Shown: positions 1 through 10,139 of the stretch, one piece after another
Numbering within the stretch: position 1 is the stretch's first letter
Layout of the letters: every line of letters starts with the position of its first letter
Source of the DNA: an uncultured Clostridia bacterium
Lineage (GTDB): Bacteria; Bacillota; Clostridia; Christensenellales; Aristaeellaceae
Direction: 5' to 3'
DNA length: 64,000 bases
Assembly (NCBI GenBank): GCA_946414315.1
Contig: CAMKNZ010000001.1
Location: 62,001-126,000, forward strand
Notes under the pieces: model-generated
The model's input: the letters and a program-made list of their open reading frames with translations, nothing else
Databases searched by the model: none
What the model was told of the DNA's origin: nothing
Position numbers and translations under genes: made by a program

Positions 1-528
1 TCCACCGAAAACAAATATGTGCTCCGGCAGGGAACGGTTTATAAGGACTCCGTGGAGACCTCCCTGGACATGCTGCTGATTGACGAGAACGGAGATATGC
101 ATATCATTCCCGCCAGGCCGGAGCTTGAGACCATGGACAAGACGCAGATCGACGGGAAAGCGGTCCGGAACGTGTTTCAGTTCGGGCCGGGCCTCGTGGT
201 CGACGGAAAGCCTGCGGAAGACGCATATATCCTGGACGAAAACCATTCCCCCAAGTATGCCGTACCGGCCGGCGGCGCGCTGCGCATGGTCCTGATTCAG
301 CGCGGAAGCCTGCACTACATGGCCATCTGTTCCCGCTACCACACCAATCTCGTCCAGCTCAGGGACCTTGTACTCTCCGTAGCGCCGGATTGCGTCAATG
401 CGTATGTGCTGGACGGCGGAGGGTCCAGCCAGATGGTATTCATTGACACCCTGGTCAACAAGCTTACATCAAAACCGCGTCCGATCCCGGATATCATCTA
501 TTTCGCCAGCGCATGGTTTGAACAATAA
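1..528 (+). CDS. Phosphodiester glycosidase (NAGPA/DUF2233-like) C-terminal part, 5' truncated by window
   Basis: Open frame from base 1; YVLDGGGSSQMVF motif typical of phosphodiester glycosidase family. Confidence 0.75.
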   Translation, partial: STENKYVLRQGTVYKDSVETSLDMLLIDENGDMHIIPARPELETMDKTQIDGKAVRNVFQFGPGLVVDGKPAEDAYILDENHSPKYAVPAGGALRMVLIQRGSLHYMAICSRYHTNLVQLRDLVLSVAPDCVNAYVLDGGGSSQMVFIDTLVNKLTSKPRPIPDIIYFASAWFEQ

Positions 529-536
529 AAAAACTC

Positions 537-568
537 AGGGCTCCGGCATATGGCCGGAGCCTTTTTTC
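537..568 (+). terminator. Intrinsic terminator
   Basis: GGCTCCGGCATATGGCCGGAGCC followed by TTTTTT just after the stop codon. Confidence 0.75.
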
Positions 569-610
569 ATGCGTGTCCCGGGGTCTGCCTGTCCATGTTT
601 CCAATGATCT

Positions 611-1963
611 TTATCTTGAAGTCTCCCTGCTTTTTCTCACCAGCATGCTTCGGGAATACCGGATCAGCAGCAGGGTGGAGCACAGGATCCACCCCACCGG
701 ATAGGCCAGCGCGACCGCAATAAATCCCGCGCCCAGCGCTTTGGTCACGGCCAGGTAGATCTGTCGGAATACCACAAAGGACGCCAGCATGATAACCGTC
801 GGCATGGTAGCGTCCCCGATGCCGCGCAGCGCTCCCGCATAGATCTGGTTAAAGCAGACCGCAATATAAAACGGGGTCACAATCCGGATGAACCGGATGC
901 CGTATTCAACGACCTCCTCTTCCGGAGAGAAAAAGCCCATCAGCGGTCTGGCCAGCACAAATACCAGCAAACCCAGCACCGCTGTGGAGACCAGGCTCAT
1001 CAGCGTCGCCTTCCGGACGCCGTCCCTGGCCCGGCCCGGCTGTTTCGCACCCCAGTTCTGGCCGACAAAGGTTGTGGAAGACATGGAGATGCTCTGTACC
1101 GGGATCAGGGCAAAGGCGTCAATCTTGCCGTATACGCCGTACCCGGCCATGCAGGCCGAGCCGAACGCATTAATATAGGACTGGACAAACACATTGGAAA
1201 AAGACGTCACCGCGGCCTGGATGCTGCTGGGCAGGCCCAGCTTCAGGATCATGGTAAGGGAGTACCGGTCGATGCGGACCCTCCGCCACCGGATTCCGTA
1301 ATCCCCCTTTTCCTTCGTCAGGGTAAAGAGAATCAGGAGCGCGGAAAGGATCTGCGACAGGACCGTTGCATAAGCCACCCCGTCCACTCCCATATGGAAA
1401 GCCAGCACAAACAGAAGATCCAGCGCCGTGTTCAGCAGGGCGGAAATGATCAGGAAAATCAGCGGCCTCCGGGAATCCCCCACCGCCCGCAGGATTCCGC
1501 TTCCCAGGTTATAGAACAGGACTCCGGAGATGCCCGCAAAGTAAATGGACAGATAGGTTCCGGATTCCGGCATTACATCTTCCGGCGTCTGCATGAAACG
1601 CAGCATCGGTTCAATGATGAGCCAGCCCAGGGCTGTCGCAATCAGGCTGACGATAAACGTCAGCGCCACGGTCGTATGCACCGCCTTGCCCAGGCCTTCC
1701 CGGTCATGGGCGCCGTACCGCTGGGAAATCACCACGGAGGCGCCCGTGGCCAGCCCCGCGCAGAAACCGACGATCGTGTTAATGATCGGTCCGGTAGAGC
1801 CCACTGCCGCCTGGGCCTGCTGCCCCACAAACTGGCCGACCACCAGGGTATCCACCGTGTTATAGAGCTGCTGGAACAGAAGCCCGATCGCCATCGGGAT
1901 GGAGAACCGCAGCATATGCACCCATATATTTCCTTCTGTCATATCCAGGTCACGCCGCGCCAC
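611..1963 (-). CDS. MATE family efflux transporter
   Basis: 450 aa, 12-TM pattern, MATE-like N-terminus (IPMAIGLLFQQLYNTVDTLVVGQFVG). Confidence 0.9.
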   Translation of the reverse strand: MARRDLDMTEGNIWVHMLRFSIPMAIGLLFQQLYNTVDTLVVGQFVGQQAQAAVGSTGPIINTIVGFCAGLATGASVVISQRYGAHDREGLGKAVHTTVALTFIVSLIATALGWLIIEPMLRFMQTPEDVMPESGTYLSIYFAGISGVLFYNLGSGILRAVGDSRRPLIFLIISALLNTALDLLFVLAFHMGVDGVAYATVLSQILSALLILFTLTKEKGDYGIRWRRVRIDRYSLTMILKLGLPSSIQAAVTSFSNVFVQSYINAFGSACMAGYGVYGKIDAFALIPVQSISMSSTTFVGQNWGAKQPGRARDGVRKATLMSLVSTAVLGLLVFVLARPLMGFFSPEEEVVEYGIRFIRIVTPFYIAVCFNQIYAGALRGIGDATMPTVIMLASFVVFRQIYLAVTKALGAGFIAVALAYPVGWILCSTLLLIRYSRSMLVRKSRETSR

Positions 1964-2081
1964 TTCATCACCTCCCTGCCGGTTTCTGAATCAATATATA
2001 GTTCGCCGCGACACGGAGGATTCCTGTGTGCAGATTTTGCCGATAGGAATCCTCTGCCTTATACAGAACTGTATATCATAA

Positions 2082-2112
2082 AGAGAAGCCTGCATGACGC
2101 AGGCTTCTTTTT
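2082..2112 (+). terminator. Hairpin with T-run (orientation uncertain)
   Basis: GAAGCCTGCATGACGCAGGCTTC + TTTTTT. Confidence 0.5.
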
Positions 2113-2128
2113 TCAGTATGTGCTTCTT

Positions 2129-3688
2129 TCATTTCCGGGCCGGCAGTTCATGGATATCATAGGTATCGTAATAGATCTGGTACGCCAGGTCTTCGTCTCC
2201 GGACAGTTCGATCAGCGCGCCCGCCTGGAACATCACGGACAGGCTTCCGGAAGGCGCTTTATACGCGGCGTTTGATACGACCCTGAACCGGTCCTGCCCG
2301 TCCCCGGCGCGCAGGATGGATTCCGCCTCGAAGAGCAGCGTACCTGTCGCAATGTGATAATCGCTGGAGACGATCGCCAGCTGCCGGACCTGCGGGCAGT
2401 TTTCCTCCAGGATGTTCAGGGAGAACATGGCATTCTGCGCTGTAGTCTTCGATTCATCCTCAACAAAGATCCGGTCCAGGGCGATCCCGTTCTCGGCCAG
2501 CCACTCCGCCATCCTGCCGGCTTCCGTCGCCTCTTCGTTTTCTGCGGCGGTACCGCCGCCCGTACAGATGATCTTCGCGTTCGGGTATTTTTCCGCGCTG
2601 TTCAGCACAACCTTGAGCCGTTCGATCAGTTCATCCCGCATGGACCCGTCCGGATTCAGCTGGAAGCCCAGTGCGACAATGCATAGCTCATCCGTATCCG
2701 GAAGCCCGTCGGGAAGCACATTTTCGTTGACCGGAAGCCCGCTGCTGACTTCCTTCCACAATGCCATGATCTGCTCCCACTTTGCTGCGTTTTCCGGGTT
2801 CAAACCCTGCATCCTTGCAAACAGTTCCGCGTTTCGTTCGTTCGCTTCCTCACCGTAGGCGCCGTAGTTGATAACCATCTCCCGGGCTTCCCTCATCCCG
2901 GAGCGCAGATAAGTGACCATCTGGGACAGCTGCATTGCGGCAATCTGTGCATCCCTGTCCGATTCCCAGGGTGCATCCGCCTCACAGGAAAAATTACCGG
3001 TCAGAACAACCGAATAACCTTCCGTTTCCCGGATGAACTCCGCCAGTGCGGTATAAAGGATATTGGCCCGGCGCTGGTGGTAGTCGGAAGTGACCAGGGT
3101 AATCTCTTCAATCCCCTGTTCCTTCAGGATTTCAAAGCTGTTCAGCGCGTTGCCAACGGTATCCATCGCCTGCTCGTCAATAAAGATCCGGTCCGCGGCA
3201 ATCCCGCACTGCTTCGTCAGGTAGTCCTTCATCAGGCCGGCTTCGGTGTGTCCGTCCGGATTGTTGTCGCCGGTTGCCCCGCCGGAGCAGACCAGGATGG
3301 AATCCGGAAAAGCTTTGGCCGCCGCGGCGGCCGCCTCGCACCGGGCTTTCAGTTCATCCGTCATCTCCCCGTCCGCCAGCGCGAAACCCAGCACGACAAA
3401 GGCGTGTTTTCCGGAAAACTCCAGTACTGCCGGATCGTCAACCCCGTTGATCAGGATACCGTAATCCGGAACCAGATAGGTCTCCTTCCACGTCTTTGAA
3501 ATGGTGGCGAGCAGTTCATCATCGATTGCCAGCTCGTCTTTTTCAATCTGATAATACGCTTTCTGGGCGGCAGCCAGGTCGGAAAAGAACAAGTCCGGAT
3601 CAACAGGCTGTTCCGCTTCTTCCGCCGGGGCGGCACAGCATACCGTGATCAGGATCAAAACAAGCAGCAATGCAAAAAGCTCTTTCAT
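2129..3688 (-). CDS. Secreted/anchored protein with two tandem YdcF/ElyC-like DUF218 domains
   Basis: N-terminal signal-like segment; two copies of ALGFxLxxDGxMxDEL...CxGG...TEAGxMxxxL...DRIFxxExxxxT..NA..S..IL...VTSDYH. Confidence 0.8.
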   Translation of the reverse strand: MKELFALLLVLILITVCCAAPAEEAEQPVDPDLFFSDLAAAQKAYYQIEKDELAIDDELLATISKTWKETYLVPDYGILINGVDDPAVLEFSGKHAFVVLGFALADGEMTDELKARCEAAAAAAKAFPDSILVCSGGATGDNNPDGHTEAGLMKDYLTKQCGIAADRIFIDEQAMDTVGNALNSFEILKEQGIEEITLVTSDYHQRRANILYTALAEFIRETEGYSVVLTGNFSCEADAPWESDRDAQIAAMQLSQMVTYLRSGMREAREMVINYGAYGEEANERNAELFARMQGLNPENAAKWEQIMALWKEVSSGLPVNENVLPDGLPDTDELCIVALGFQLNPDGSMRDELIERLKVVLNSAEKYPNAKIICTGGGTAAENEEATEAGRMAEWLAENGIALDRIFVEDESKTTAQNAMFSLNILEENCPQVRQLAIVSSDYHIATGTLLFEAESILRAGDGQDRFRVVSNAAYKAPSGSLSVMFQAGALIELSGDEDLAYQIYYDTYDIHELPARK

Positions 3689-3916
3689 GTTCCTTATTCT
3701 CCTGTGGCCTTTTTGAATATTTTATCATAGGCGAAAACATGTGACAAGCTCCCGGGCTGATCACGGTAAAGCGCATTGTGTTAAGGCCCGGTATGTTTCC
3801 GGATTCTCTGATTTTCCAGTTTTTGGCAATCGTTCGTCTTTCAATCTTCGGATCCACATGGTAAAATACAGACAGCAGATCACAGCGTTTGAAAACGTGG
3901 AAATGAGGACGGGAAA

Positions 3917-4282
3917 ATGAGTGAGATCATTCGGAAGGATATCAGCGAAGAATGGGCGCATGCCGGAATTATCAAAGCCGGGGACTACTGCTTCCTGAGC
4001 TACTGCGTCGGCAACATCGGCGGCACCTTTGAGGAACAGGTGAACGGCGCCTTCGACCAGATGGAAAGCCGGCTCGCGCTCTTCGGCCTCACACTGGAAA
4101 ACGTGGTCCATATGGACTGTCTTTTCCGGGACGTATGGAACATCCCGATCATGGAAAAAGTAATCAAGGAGCGCTTCAACGGCAAATACCCCGCCCGCAA
4201 GTCCATCCAGACTGAATTCGCCCATGTGGGCGGAAAAGACGGCCTGCAGTTCCAGGCGGACGCCGTCGCCTATTGCGGATAA
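3917..4282 (+). CDS. RidA family protein
   Basis: 121 aa, RidA/YjgF-like AGDYCFLSYCVGN...F.QMESRLALFGLTLENVVHMD pattern. Confidence 0.8.
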   Translation: MSEIIRKDISEEWAHAGIIKAGDYCFLSYCVGNIGGTFEEQVNGAFDQMESRLALFGLTLENVVHMDCLFRDVWNIPIMEKVIKERFNGKYPARKSIQTEFAHVGGKDGLQFQADAVAYCG

Positions 4283-4298
4283 AGAAAGGAAACCCTGT

Positions 4299-5495
4299 AT
4301 GCTGGCCGTCACTCTGGATCAGGCAAGGCAGTTCATCCTGCTTCGGCAGGGGCTGCTCGGAGAGCACCGTTTCATCGGAAAAAACGGTGCGTATCAGTAT
4401 GTCCGCCAGGCCGGCTGCATCCAGTTCGATCCCGTGGACGTCTGCGGACGGAATGCGGAACTGACCCTTCAGTCCCGGGTAAAAGGCATTACCCGGAAAA
4501 CCCTGGGCGACCTGCTCTACCGGGACCGACTCCTGGTGGACTATTCCGACAAGGAACTGTCCATCTGGCCCAGCGAAGACTGGCCGTACTTTGCCGGTTA
4601 CCGGAAAAAAAGCATTGAGCACGGAAACCAGTTCGCCGGCATTCCTGAACTGGAAGAGAAGGCCGTCGCCTATATCCGGAAGCACGGCCCGGTCAGCAGC
4701 GATACCCTGCCGATTGAGGGGACAATCTTCTGGCATTCCTCCATGCACTGGAGCGGGCATTGGGACAAGGATTCCCTGGCCGCCCGGTCCGTGCTGGAAC
4801 AGCTCTATACGGATGGCGTCCTGCTGATCCACCACAAGACCGGTTCCCGGAAGTACTATGACCTGGCAGACAAATATCTCCCCGCGGAACTGCTGTCCGC
4901 CCCGAATCCCTGCCCGGACGAGGCATCCTGGCTCTGCTGGCGGGTAAAGCGGCGGATCGGCGCCGTCGGCCTGCTCTGGAACCGCAACTCCACCGCCTGG
5001 CTGGGAATCAATATGACCACGGAACAGCGGAACGCTTCCTTTGACCGGCTGGAGAAGGACGGCGTTATCATGCCGGTACAGGTGGAAGGAATCCGCTTTC
5101 CGCTGTATATGCTCACAGACGACCTCCCGCTCCTGGAATCCGTAACCGCCGGCCAGGCTTCCCTGAAGCCCCGGCTCGAATTCCTGGCGCCCCTGGATCC
5201 CATGCTCTGGGACCGGAAACTGATCGAAGCCGTCTGGGGATACCGGTATTCCTGGGAGATTTATACGCCGGTTGTCAAACGCAAATACGGTTATTACGTT
5301 CTGCCCGTGCTGTGGGGCGACCGGCTGATCGGCCGGATCGAGCCGAAGGCGGACAGGAAAGCAAAAACCCTCACGGTTCAGAACGTCTGGCTGGAGCCCG
5401 GCGTCCGCCGCACAAAGAAGCTCTCCGGACAGATTGACCGGGCAGTACAGCGGCTGGCCAGGTTCAACGGCTGCAGCGTTTTATCAAACGATTAA
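4299..5495 (+). CDS. Winged-helix DNA-binding / YcaQ-like DNA glycosylase family protein
   Basis: MLAVTLDQARQFILLRQGL...GCIQFDPVDVCGRNAELTLQSRV typical of YcaQ/AlkX superfamily; start after RidA stop. Confidence 0.75.
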   Translation: MLAVTLDQARQFILLRQGLLGEHRFIGKNGAYQYVRQAGCIQFDPVDVCGRNAELTLQSRVKGITRKTLGDLLYRDRLLVDYSDKELSIWPSEDWPYFAGYRKKSIEHGNQFAGIPELEEKAVAYIRKHGPVSSDTLPIEGTIFWHSSMHWSGHWDKDSLAARSVLEQLYTDGVLLIHHKTGSRKYYDLADKYLPAELLSAPNPCPDEASWLCWRVKRRIGAVGLLWNRNSTAWLGINMTTEQRNASFDRLEKDGVIMPVQVEGIRFPLYMLTDDLPLLESVTAGQASLKPRLEFLAPLDPMLWDRKLIEAVWGYRYSWEIYTPVVKRKYGYYVLPVLWGDRLIGRIEPKADRKAKTLTVQNVWLEPGVRRTKKLSGQIDRAVQRLARFNGCSVLSND

Positions 5496-5504
5496 GGAGT
5501 CATC

Positions 5505-6287
5505 ATGGGACAACTGACAGATACACAAACCCTGAATAATCAGTACGGCACGGCGGACAAACTGAATACCCGGATCTCGATCCACGCGAAATATTCGGTC
5601 AACAAACAGGGCTTCGGCAACTGGATCACGGAACACTACTGCTTCCCTGAACACGCTTCCGTGCTTGAACTGGGCTGCGGTACCGGGGATATGTGGAAAG
5701 GAAAGAGCGAAATCATCGCCCGCTGCGACAGGCTGATCCTGTCCGACTTTTCCGCAGGCATGCTGGACCAGGCAAAAGCGAACCTGAAGAACAAAAGCGG
5801 GATCGGGTACCGGGTCATTGATATCCAGGAGATCCCCTGCCCGGATCAGAGCTTTGATGCTGTCATTGCGAACATGATGCTTTATCATGTGCCGGATCTG
5901 GTCAAAGGCCTCAGCGAGGTCCGCCGCGTGCTGAAGGACGGCGGCAGTTTCTACTGTGCAACCTACGGCGAAAACGGCATGATGGAGTATATCGGCAGCC
6001 TGTTCAGCGGATACGGTATCGAAACCCGGGTCAATGCAAACTTTACCCTGCAGAACGGCGCGGAAAAACTCAGCCCGTTCTTTGCGGAGGTCAAACGGGA
6101 TCTGTATGAGGACGCTCTCCTCGTGACCGATGTGGAGGATCTCGTTGATTATATCTTTTCCCTCGCCGGTATGACAGATCTCCGGAAACTCCCGCGGGAA
6201 ACCATCCGGGAAGTGCTCTCCCGCCACATGGTTGACGGTGTACTGCGGATTCCCAAGGAATACGGTATGTTCATTGCCCGCAAATAA
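5505..6287 (+). CDS. Class I SAM-dependent methyltransferase
   Basis: VLELGCGTGDMW motif I and IANMMLYHVPD motif. Confidence 0.85.
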   Translation: MGQLTDTQTLNNQYGTADKLNTRISIHAKYSVNKQGFGNWITEHYCFPEHASVLELGCGTGDMWKGKSEIIARCDRLILSDFSAGMLDQAKANLKNKSGIGYRVIDIQEIPCPDQSFDAVIANMMLYHVPDLVKGLSEVRRVLKDGGSFYCATYGENGMMEYIGSLFSGYGIETRVNANFTLQNGAEKLSPFFAEVKRDLYEDALLVTDVEDLVDYIFSLAGMTDLRKLPRETIREVLSRHMVDGVLRIPKEYGMFIARK

Positions 6288-6317
6288 ACCAAACGACGAT
6301 CAGAAAGGAAGATCCCG

Positions 6318-6902
6318 ATGAGTAAGACCAGCCTGACCACCCTCACCAACGATTATTGCCCCCAGACCCTTTTCCTCTACGGCACCTATGATGACGAAGG
6401 CAAAGCGGATTTCGGCCTGTTCTGCTGGTTCAGCTATATCTGGAACGACGAGCTGGGCGTCATGGCCTGCATTGGCGGGAACAAGCTGACAAAGGAAAAC
6501 ATTCATAAGCGGAAAGTGTTCTCCGCCAACCTTGTCACGGAAGAACTGCTCCCCCTGGCGGATTATCTGGGCAACACCCCCGGCCACAGCCCGGAGAAGG
6601 AAAAGCTGGACATCAAAACCGAAGAAGGCCGCGTCCTGCCTGTGCCGGTCCTGACGGCTTCCCCGGTAAACTATGAACTTGAAGTAATCCAGTTCGTTCC
6701 CCTGCACGACGGTGAAGTCATGCTCTGCAGGATCCGCAACATCCTGCAGGAGGATGTCCTGACAGAAAAAGCTGCCGGTTCCACAGAGAAACTGGCAGCC
6801 ATCGCCCCGATCTCAACCACCTGCCGGCGCTATTTCAGCTGGAAAGGCGAAAACCTCGGTGCCTGGGGCGAACCCATGGCAAAGATCGAAAAGCCGGTCT
6901 GA
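6318..6902 (+). CDS. Flavin reductase (FMN-binding split barrel) family protein
   Basis: 194 aa, FMN-binding split barrel-like sequence (GVMACIGGNKLTKENIHKRKVFSANLVTE). Confidence 0.65.
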   Translation: MSKTSLTTLTNDYCPQTLFLYGTYDDEGKADFGLFCWFSYIWNDELGVMACIGGNKLTKENIHKRKVFSANLVTEELLPLADYLGNTPGHSPEKEKLDIKTEEGRVLPVPVLTASPVNYELEVIQFVPLHDGEVMLCRIRNILQEDVLTEKAAGSTEKLAAIAPISTTCRRYFSWKGENLGAWGEPMAKIEKPV

Positions 6903-6925
6903 CCGTTTCCGCCAGCGCCGTATAA

Positions 6926-6957
6926 ACAGGCTGCAGGAAATCCCTGCAGCCTGTTTT
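6926..6957 (+). terminator. Intrinsic terminator (possibly bidirectional)
   Basis: ACAGGCTGCAGG AAAT CCCTGCAGCCTGT TTTG. Confidence 0.65.
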
Positions 6958-6980
6958 GTTTAATGCAGATGTTCAGTGCA

Positions 6981-7508
6981 TCAGCGCAGTTTTTTGGAAA
7001 GATACAGCACCAGATCGTCGTCAACGGTGCAGACGGTTTCATACTGGACGCACTGTTTATCCCGGTACCATACGCCGGATCCGTCCGGGATATACCCGCG
7101 CTTCACATACATCCGCTGGGCGCTTCCATAGCTGTCGCACACGCCGACGCCCAGGCAGACCGTATCCGCGTACTGTCCGGCAATCTGCTCCGCCGCGTCC
7201 ATCATTCTGCCGCCGATTCCTTTCCGCTGGTATTTCTTCAGCACGCTGAAGTCAACGATCATCGGCCAGCCTTTCCCCTTGAAAGGCCCTTCGTGTACGG
7301 TCAGGTAGACATACACCGTGCCGGCGGGATGTCCCTTATATTCAGCCGTCAGGGCAATACATTTCCCTTCCGCCTGTTCCCTCACCCGCATCCGGTAGTA
7401 TTCAATGTCCGGATGCCAGCCCTGGGCGGTGTATTCGTCAAAAAAGACCTGCGCGTCCGCTTCTTCCATATTGCGGATTGTCAGTTCGTCATCCTGGTAA
7501 TAAATCAT
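6981..7508 (-). CDS. GNAT family N-acetyltransferase
   Basis: VLKKYQRKGIGGRMMDAAE acetyl-CoA binding motif. Confidence 0.85.
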   Translation of the reverse strand: MIYYQDDELTIRNMEEADAQVFFDEYTAQGWHPDIEYYRMRVREQAEGKCIALTAEYKGHPAGTVYVYLTVHEGPFKGKGWPMIVDFSVLKKYQRKGIGGRMMDAAEQIAGQYADTVCLGVGVCDSYGSAQRMYVKRGYIPDGSGVWYRDKQCVQYETVCTVDDDLVLYLSKKLR

Positions 7509-7517
7509 CTTTTCCTC

Positions 7518-8042
7518 TCATTCTCCGATCATGTCCATCGCCTCGTCAAACGTTACACATTCGGCGAAGCAGTCCGGCCAGATCTCTTCGTTGTAGTACC
7601 GGTATGTGGTTTCACCGGTCATATAATCGTTGTCAAAGGTGGAATTGGTCTCCTCGGGAACAATCACCTGATATCCCCTTTCAAAAGCGGATTTCACCGT
7701 TGCGTCAATGCACCAGTTGGTCTGCAGGCCGATAATCATCAGCCGCTTGTCTTCCTGCTGCTCCATATACCGCGTGAAATCCTTGTTCCCGAAGCAGCTG
7801 TTGATCGTCTTGACAAAGACTTTCTCTCCCTTTTCCGGAGCCGCCTGATCAACGATCTCAAAATCCTCGTCTCCGGCGGACAGTCCGCTTTCGGGACCTG
7901 CGTCATGCTGAACGAAGACGACTTCCACGTGGTTTTTCCGGGCGGCTCCGATCAGCCGGACCGTCCTGTCCATAAAGGTTTCATAGTTGTACAGCTCGCT
8001 GTCTGCGATGCCTTTCTGCATATCAACCACCAACAGAATCAT
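7518..8042 (-). CDS. Cysteine hydrolase (isochorismatase family)
   Basis: ILLVVDMQKGI...IIGLQTNWCIDATVKSAFERGYQVIVPEE. Confidence 0.9.
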   Translation of the reverse strand: MILLVVDMQKGIADSELYNYETFMDRTVRLIGAARKNHVEVVFVQHDAGPESGLSAGDEDFEIVDQAAPEKGEKVFVKTINSCFGNKDFTRYMEQQEDKRLMIIGLQTNWCIDATVKSAFERGYQVIVPEETNSTFDNDYMTGETTYRYYNEEIWPDCFAECVTFDEAMDMIGE

Positions 8043-8115
8043 ATTCCTGTCCTCCTGTAAATCAATCTTTAATCAGTATACGGTATCAGAATCCGCCGTG
8101 CAATCCGGGAAACGG

Positions 8116-9105
8116 TCACCATGCTTCACCGAAGCCTCCGTATGGAATATCGTGGACCAGGCAGTGTACAGCGTTCCCGATGTCCTCCTCTTCCGGTTCT
8201 TCGCCTTCCCGGACGCAGCATTCAAACTCATCGGTCACATACTCGATGATCGTCATGTCGATAAACAGCGGAAGCTTCTCCAGCATTTTTCCCGATACAT
8301 CCGTTTCGCTCCGGTATCCTTCCAGAACTGTCCCGAAATAGTGCTCCATGCAGGCCATGCGTTTCTTCGGATCCGGTTCATGCTGATACCAGCCCACGCC
8401 GTGGGTCCAGAGATGGGCCAGGTCGAACATATACCAGCAGTATATACAGTTGTCGAAATCAAACACTGTGATATCGCCGGTTTCCAGATCCACATGATAA
8501 TTGCCGTCGCAGAAATCAAAATGGACAAGTCCGTAATCCTCTGCGCCCTTCGGAAGCGTCCTGTATTCCTCCAGCCGCCGGCAGATTGCCCGTTTCAGTT
8601 CCCCGTATGAATCCGGAATCAGCCGGTTTATATATTCCGGAGTATATCGGTCCTGAAATGTCCCGCGGCAATGAACCGGTTTGTACTGTTTCGAAAGCCT
8701 GTGAATCACACCAAGCGCCTTGCCGGTGTTGTAGAAGTATTCCTCCAGCGGGGCGCCTTCCCGGTAGCGGTATCCGTTGTCGCTCAGCAGCATCCCTTTG
8801 GCATATTCAAACAGGCTCACAAATACCGTTGTCCCGTCCTGTTCATAGCTTTCGACCAGGTTTCCGTGAACAGAAGGCACCACATCCGCCACGGGCGCCC
8901 CGTTCCGCGCGAGGTATCGGATGAATTCCGTTTCCGCGAGATAATTTTCCCGTGTCCGGTCGCCCAGCGCCGAAATGCGGAGCACATACTTCTTTTCTCC
9001 GTGGAGGCTGCAGATATACACCCGGTTCCGTCCGCCTTCGTGGCCTGGCACCGGCCTGAGATCAAAACCCTCCAGCGCGTACAGCCCGATCGCTTTTTCT
9101 GTCAT
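8116..9105 (-). CDS. Aminoglycoside phosphotransferase-like (APH) family protein
   Basis: VHFDFCDGNYHVD...ITVFDFDNC kinase motifs; ATG overlaps rsgA stop (ATGA). Confidence 0.85.
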   Translation of the reverse strand: MTEKAIGLYALEGFDLRPVPGHEGGRNRVYICSLHGEKKYVLRISALGDRTRENYLAETEFIRYLARNGAPVADVVPSVHGNLVESYEQDGTTVFVSLFEYAKGMLLSDNGYRYREGAPLEEYFYNTGKALGVIHRLSKQYKPVHCRGTFQDRYTPEYINRLIPDSYGELKRAICRRLEEYRTLPKGAEDYGLVHFDFCDGNYHVDLETGDITVFDFDNCIYCWYMFDLAHLWTHGVGWYQHEPDPKKRMACMEHYFGTVLEGYRSETDVSGKMLEKLPLFIDMTIIEYVTDEFECCVREGEEPEEEDIGNAVHCLVHDIPYGGFGEAW

Positions 9106-10139
9106 TCTCTTCCTGTCCCCCTTCCGCACCGCTGGAGCGCTGTGTTCCTTTTGCGCCGTTCCATGGCGATGTTCATCATCTTTTCATTCTTCCGGACCTT
9201 GCTCCACTGGTTTTCCTTTTCCAGGTGGCTGAACATTTTCCATCTTTCGGCAGAGAGTGTTCCGTTCTCCAGCGCTTCCCTGACTGCGCAACCCGGTTCG
9301 CTGCGGTGTGTACAGTCTGAAAACGCGCACCGGCTGATCAGTTCCGCGATATCCGCAAAGGTACCGGCGATTCCCTCCTCCGCGTCAATCATACCCAGCT
9401 CCCGTAATCCGGGAGTATCGATGAAACTGACGCCGTCCAGCTCAATCAGTTCCCTGTGGGTAGTCGTGTGCCTGCCCTTCGAGTCTTCTTCCCGGATCCC
9501 GCCGGTCTGCATGATTTCCCGCCCTGCCAGCGTATTGATCAGCGTGGATTTTCCTGCGCCGGAAGATCCCAGCAGCGCAATCGTCGCGCCCGGCCTGAAG
9601 TACGTCCGCAGGCGGTCCAGCCCGTACCCCGTACGGGAGCTGATCGGCACAACCTGCAGGTTCTCGCTCAGGGATGCGGCCTCTGCTTCCAGCTCCTCCA
9701 CATTCGGACAGAGATCCGCCTTTGTCAGCACAGCAACAGGTACTGCGCCTCCGGAAACCGTCATAGCCGCATAGCGGGCAATCCGGCTGACGCTGAAATC
9801 CCGGTTCAGGGAAGTAATGATAAATACATAGTCGATATTGGCGATCAGCGGCTGAACCTGAAGGGTCTTGGCAAAACCATCCGCGTGACCTCCGCGGTCC
9901 GGCCGGCAGAACTGCGTCCTGCGCGGCCGGATCTCCTGGATCAGGCTGTCGCCGTAAGGGTTTTCCGTAACCTCCACATAGTCGCCGACAACGGGGAATT
10001 CGTCCCGGTAACGTCGTCTGCCGGCCAGTATACAGTAAAGTTCCTTTTCTTCATTCCGGACCAGGTACCGGTCCCTGTGGACCAGTACCACACGGTATAT
10101 TTCATTCAAATTCTTTGTTTCCTCCTCATTGTTCACCAT
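9102..10139 (-). CDS. rsgA: Ribosome small subunit-dependent GTPase A
   Basis: Circularly permuted GTPase: [23 protein letters not shown]-terminal Zn-binding CAFSDCTHRSEPGC. Confidence 0.9.
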   Translation of the reverse strand: MVNNEEETKNLNEIYRVVLVHRDRYLVRNEEKELYCILAGRRRYRDEFPVVGDYVEVTENPYGDSLIQEIRPRRTQFCRPDRGGHADGFAKTLQVQPLIANIDYVFIITSLNRDFSVSRIARYAAMTVSGGAVPVAVLTKADLCPNVEELEAEAASLSENLQVVPISSRTGYGLDRLRTYFRPGATIALLGSSGAGKSTLINTLAGREIMQTGGIREEDSKGRHTTTHRELIELDGVSFIDTPGLRELGMIDAEEGIAGTFADIAELISRCAFSDCTHRSEPGCAVREALENGTLSAERWKMFSHLEKENQWSKVRKNEKMMNIAMERRKRNTALQRCGRGTGRE

